A stretch of 64,000 nucleotides of DNA from Armigeres subalbatus (lineage: Eukaryota; Arthropoda; Insecta; Diptera; Culicidae), in contig NC_085140.1 of assembly GCF_024139115.2 (NCBI RefSeq), positions 436,131,260 to 436,195,259 on the forward strand. The letters are read 5' to 3'. The first letter of the stretch is position 1, and each line of letters begins with the position of its first letter. The notes beneath the pieces are model-generated. The model saw only the letters and a list, made by a program, of their open reading frames with translations, was not told the DNA's origin and ran no database searches. Both the position numbers and the translations under genes were made by a program. Positions 62,311-64,000 of the stretch are shown one piece after another.

Positions 62311-64000
62311 ACCCAATAGATGGGGAGAAGAGCCCGCCCTTTATCCACGAAATGTTAACAATAAGAAGTTGGCGATTCCACTCTTCCTATCCAAATCGCT
62401 TCAATTGGGTGCCCTGATGGTTTTTTTATGGTTTATAATAATATAATTTCAATATAATTTGGTAACAATATAAACTGGAATTCTCTCACCAAGTTTAAAT
62501 TCGCATGTCCTGGATGTATTTTCTTCAACACCAGCTAGTTTTAGATTTATGCTGTCTTCAGAGATGGAAAACCATAGTTCGTCAAGAAATGTCCTGCTGT
62601 AATCGGGGAATCGGGGACTCAAGGATCGAAAAATAGACTTCTTTATTTCTGAAAGTATGAAATAAAAAGACGGAAGGCAGTATCATACATAATAACATGA
62701 GAGTTTCGATTAAAATTAAATAATAAATATGCAATGTTTCAAAACTCGATGTTCATCTTCTTTCCTATCTATTATTTATGTAAGAGATGTGAAAGATTCA
62801 AACACAAAATATTTCACTTGTAAAAGTATGACTGTTATATCAAATAATGACAAAAATAATAAAATGCCTCAAATCAACAGTTACAAATGTTTGCAGACCT
62901 TGAGAATAATCTATAAGCCTTTGGCTATTAAATATTAACTCATTTTTTGCCAACAAACTCAAACGCTAACATTTACGTTTATTACTAAATATTGATTTTT
63001 AAAGCCAGCAGCATGTCCAAACTAACAACAAACTGCTCTACGGAAAACACGCCGCACCAGCATGATTGTGACAAAAAAAAAACGGTTAAGATTTTGAAGC
63101 ATTTTAATAATCTGGATCTGCAGGGACTCGAAAATGTGATAAAATTATAGATTTCCATGGTATACGGGAAATCAAAATATCTGAAGATAAAAATTTAGGT
63201 CATGACAATGATCTCAATCGGAAGGATCTGGATCAGTTCCATTATCTGAAAGCAATGAGATATCAGAAAATTCCCCAAATCTGAAGCATCCTTAAGTCTG
63301 CAAAGATCTAAAAATCTACAAAATCAGGAAAACTTCTGAAACATCACTATATTCATTGCACCATGAAGAAATAGGACAATACTCAGTAGACCAGTGAAGA
63401 ATATTTCGCTTATGGAAGAGTTTCCACAACTAGAGCACAAATCATACAATCGCCTCATAATACATTACATATTACATACATAACTCAGTCAACTTAAATA
63501 AAAATAAAACATATCAAAACAACGAGATCTACAAATTATTTTTACTTCACTGAACAATATTATTCAAATCAACAGATATGCATAACCTTTCATATTTGAA
63601 CGATTTCAACAAAACGTTGAAGATATTTTCAAGTGAAAGGCTTAATGCGTTTATGTTAAATATACAGAATTGTATTAGGTAGTGAAGTTTAGTGAAAGTA
63701 TTTATTTGTATTAAAGTGTTTATATGTATTATGAAAATTGAAATTTATAAATATAAATTTCGCATAATTTCTTTAAAAGTATGATTTTTCTGCCGAAATT
63801 TTTCAAATTTTACGATACGGAACGTAATCAGAAAATCAGATTTCGCCATTTTCAAATTCCGCGGAACTTTGTTTTGAATGCCATGAAACGCAATTTTTCG
63901 AAATACCGCATATGCTTATAGTTATTTAAGAAATTGAATAGTAAGGAGGTTTGTCATTATCTTATGCTCCATGCACGAAAAACATTGTTTTATTTTATTT
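62311..64000. other. 1.7 kb without recognised features
   Basis: AT-rich to the window end, with only short frames (for example 62729-62938, 69 codons, no motif) and no repeat ends recognised. Confidence 0.5.

Overview
The window looks like heterochromatin-like or intergenic DNA from a culicine mosquito, most likely Aedes. The evidence is a Feilai-type tRNA-derived SINE with a clear target-site duplication, mosquito-style non-LTR retrotransposon remnants, TA- and TTAA-flanked MITEs, short Helitrons, a Ty3/gypsy gag-pro relic, and AT-rich sequence with no intact host gene. I found no complete host protein-coding gene, no rRNA, no convincing functional tRNA, no CRISPR and no prokaryotic signal. 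Everything was read by eye. Element names are given only where the sequence supports them, and most elements are described by their termini, inverted repeats and target-site duplications (TSDs).

Layout. 0-2 kb: a 1.2-kb foldback element whose arms are inverted tandem copies of a 16-bp word, flanked by a 9-bp TSD, with two MITEs nested inside. 2.7-4.2 kb: a minus-strand LINE with RNase H, split by a TA-flanked MITE. 4.4-5.4 kb: a small MITE, then a long inverted repeat with arms of about 370 bp. 5.9-7.6 kb: LINE fragments in scrambled order. 7.6-11.3 kb: nothing recognised. 11.3-12.1 kb: a reverse-transcriptase relic. 12.4-13.8 kb: a 23-bp minisatellite. 14.0-14.9 kb: a degenerate TTGGCCGAA-word array. 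15.3-21.4 kb: a Helitron split by a 5.6-kb hAT-like composite insertion (8-bp TSD), followed directly by a second Helitron of the same family. 22.1 kb: a miniature foldback-like element. 24.8-28.6 kb: an R1-like LINE split by a 2.6-kb TA-flanked element. 30.1-34.4 kb: remains of at least two LINEs, one carrying a 384-bp insertion with a 22-bp TSD. 34.6-35.7 kb: a second foldback element around a 1-kb purine tract, again with a 9-bp TSD. 36.3 kb: Feilai SINE. 36.6-39.5 kb: mainly unique sequence. 39.9-40.6 kb: a SINE cluster. 41.2-44.0 kb: a hAT-like element with an 8-bp TSD. 45.0-46.5 kb: a minisatellite invaded by a satellite-bearing transposon and a MITE. 47.2-48.6 kb: a tRNA-headed retroposon with a 27-bp TSD and a minus-strand Helitron. 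49.6-53.0 kb: TA-flanked DNA elements and a LINE endonuclease relic. 53-55.9 kb: mostly unique. 55.9-59.7 kb: a perfect-TIR MITE, a gag-only LINE copy with a TSD, and a Ty3/gypsy gag-pro relic. 60.4-62.3 kb: a second satellite-bearing transposon and small MITEs.

The genes do not work together as a pathway. The window is a record of nested transposition. The most unusual theme is a class of foldback-like elements whose inverted arms are tandem arrays of short words (three different words). Two of them share near-identical outer termini and exact 9-bp TSDs, which suggests one mobilising machinery acting on sequence-unrelated repeats.
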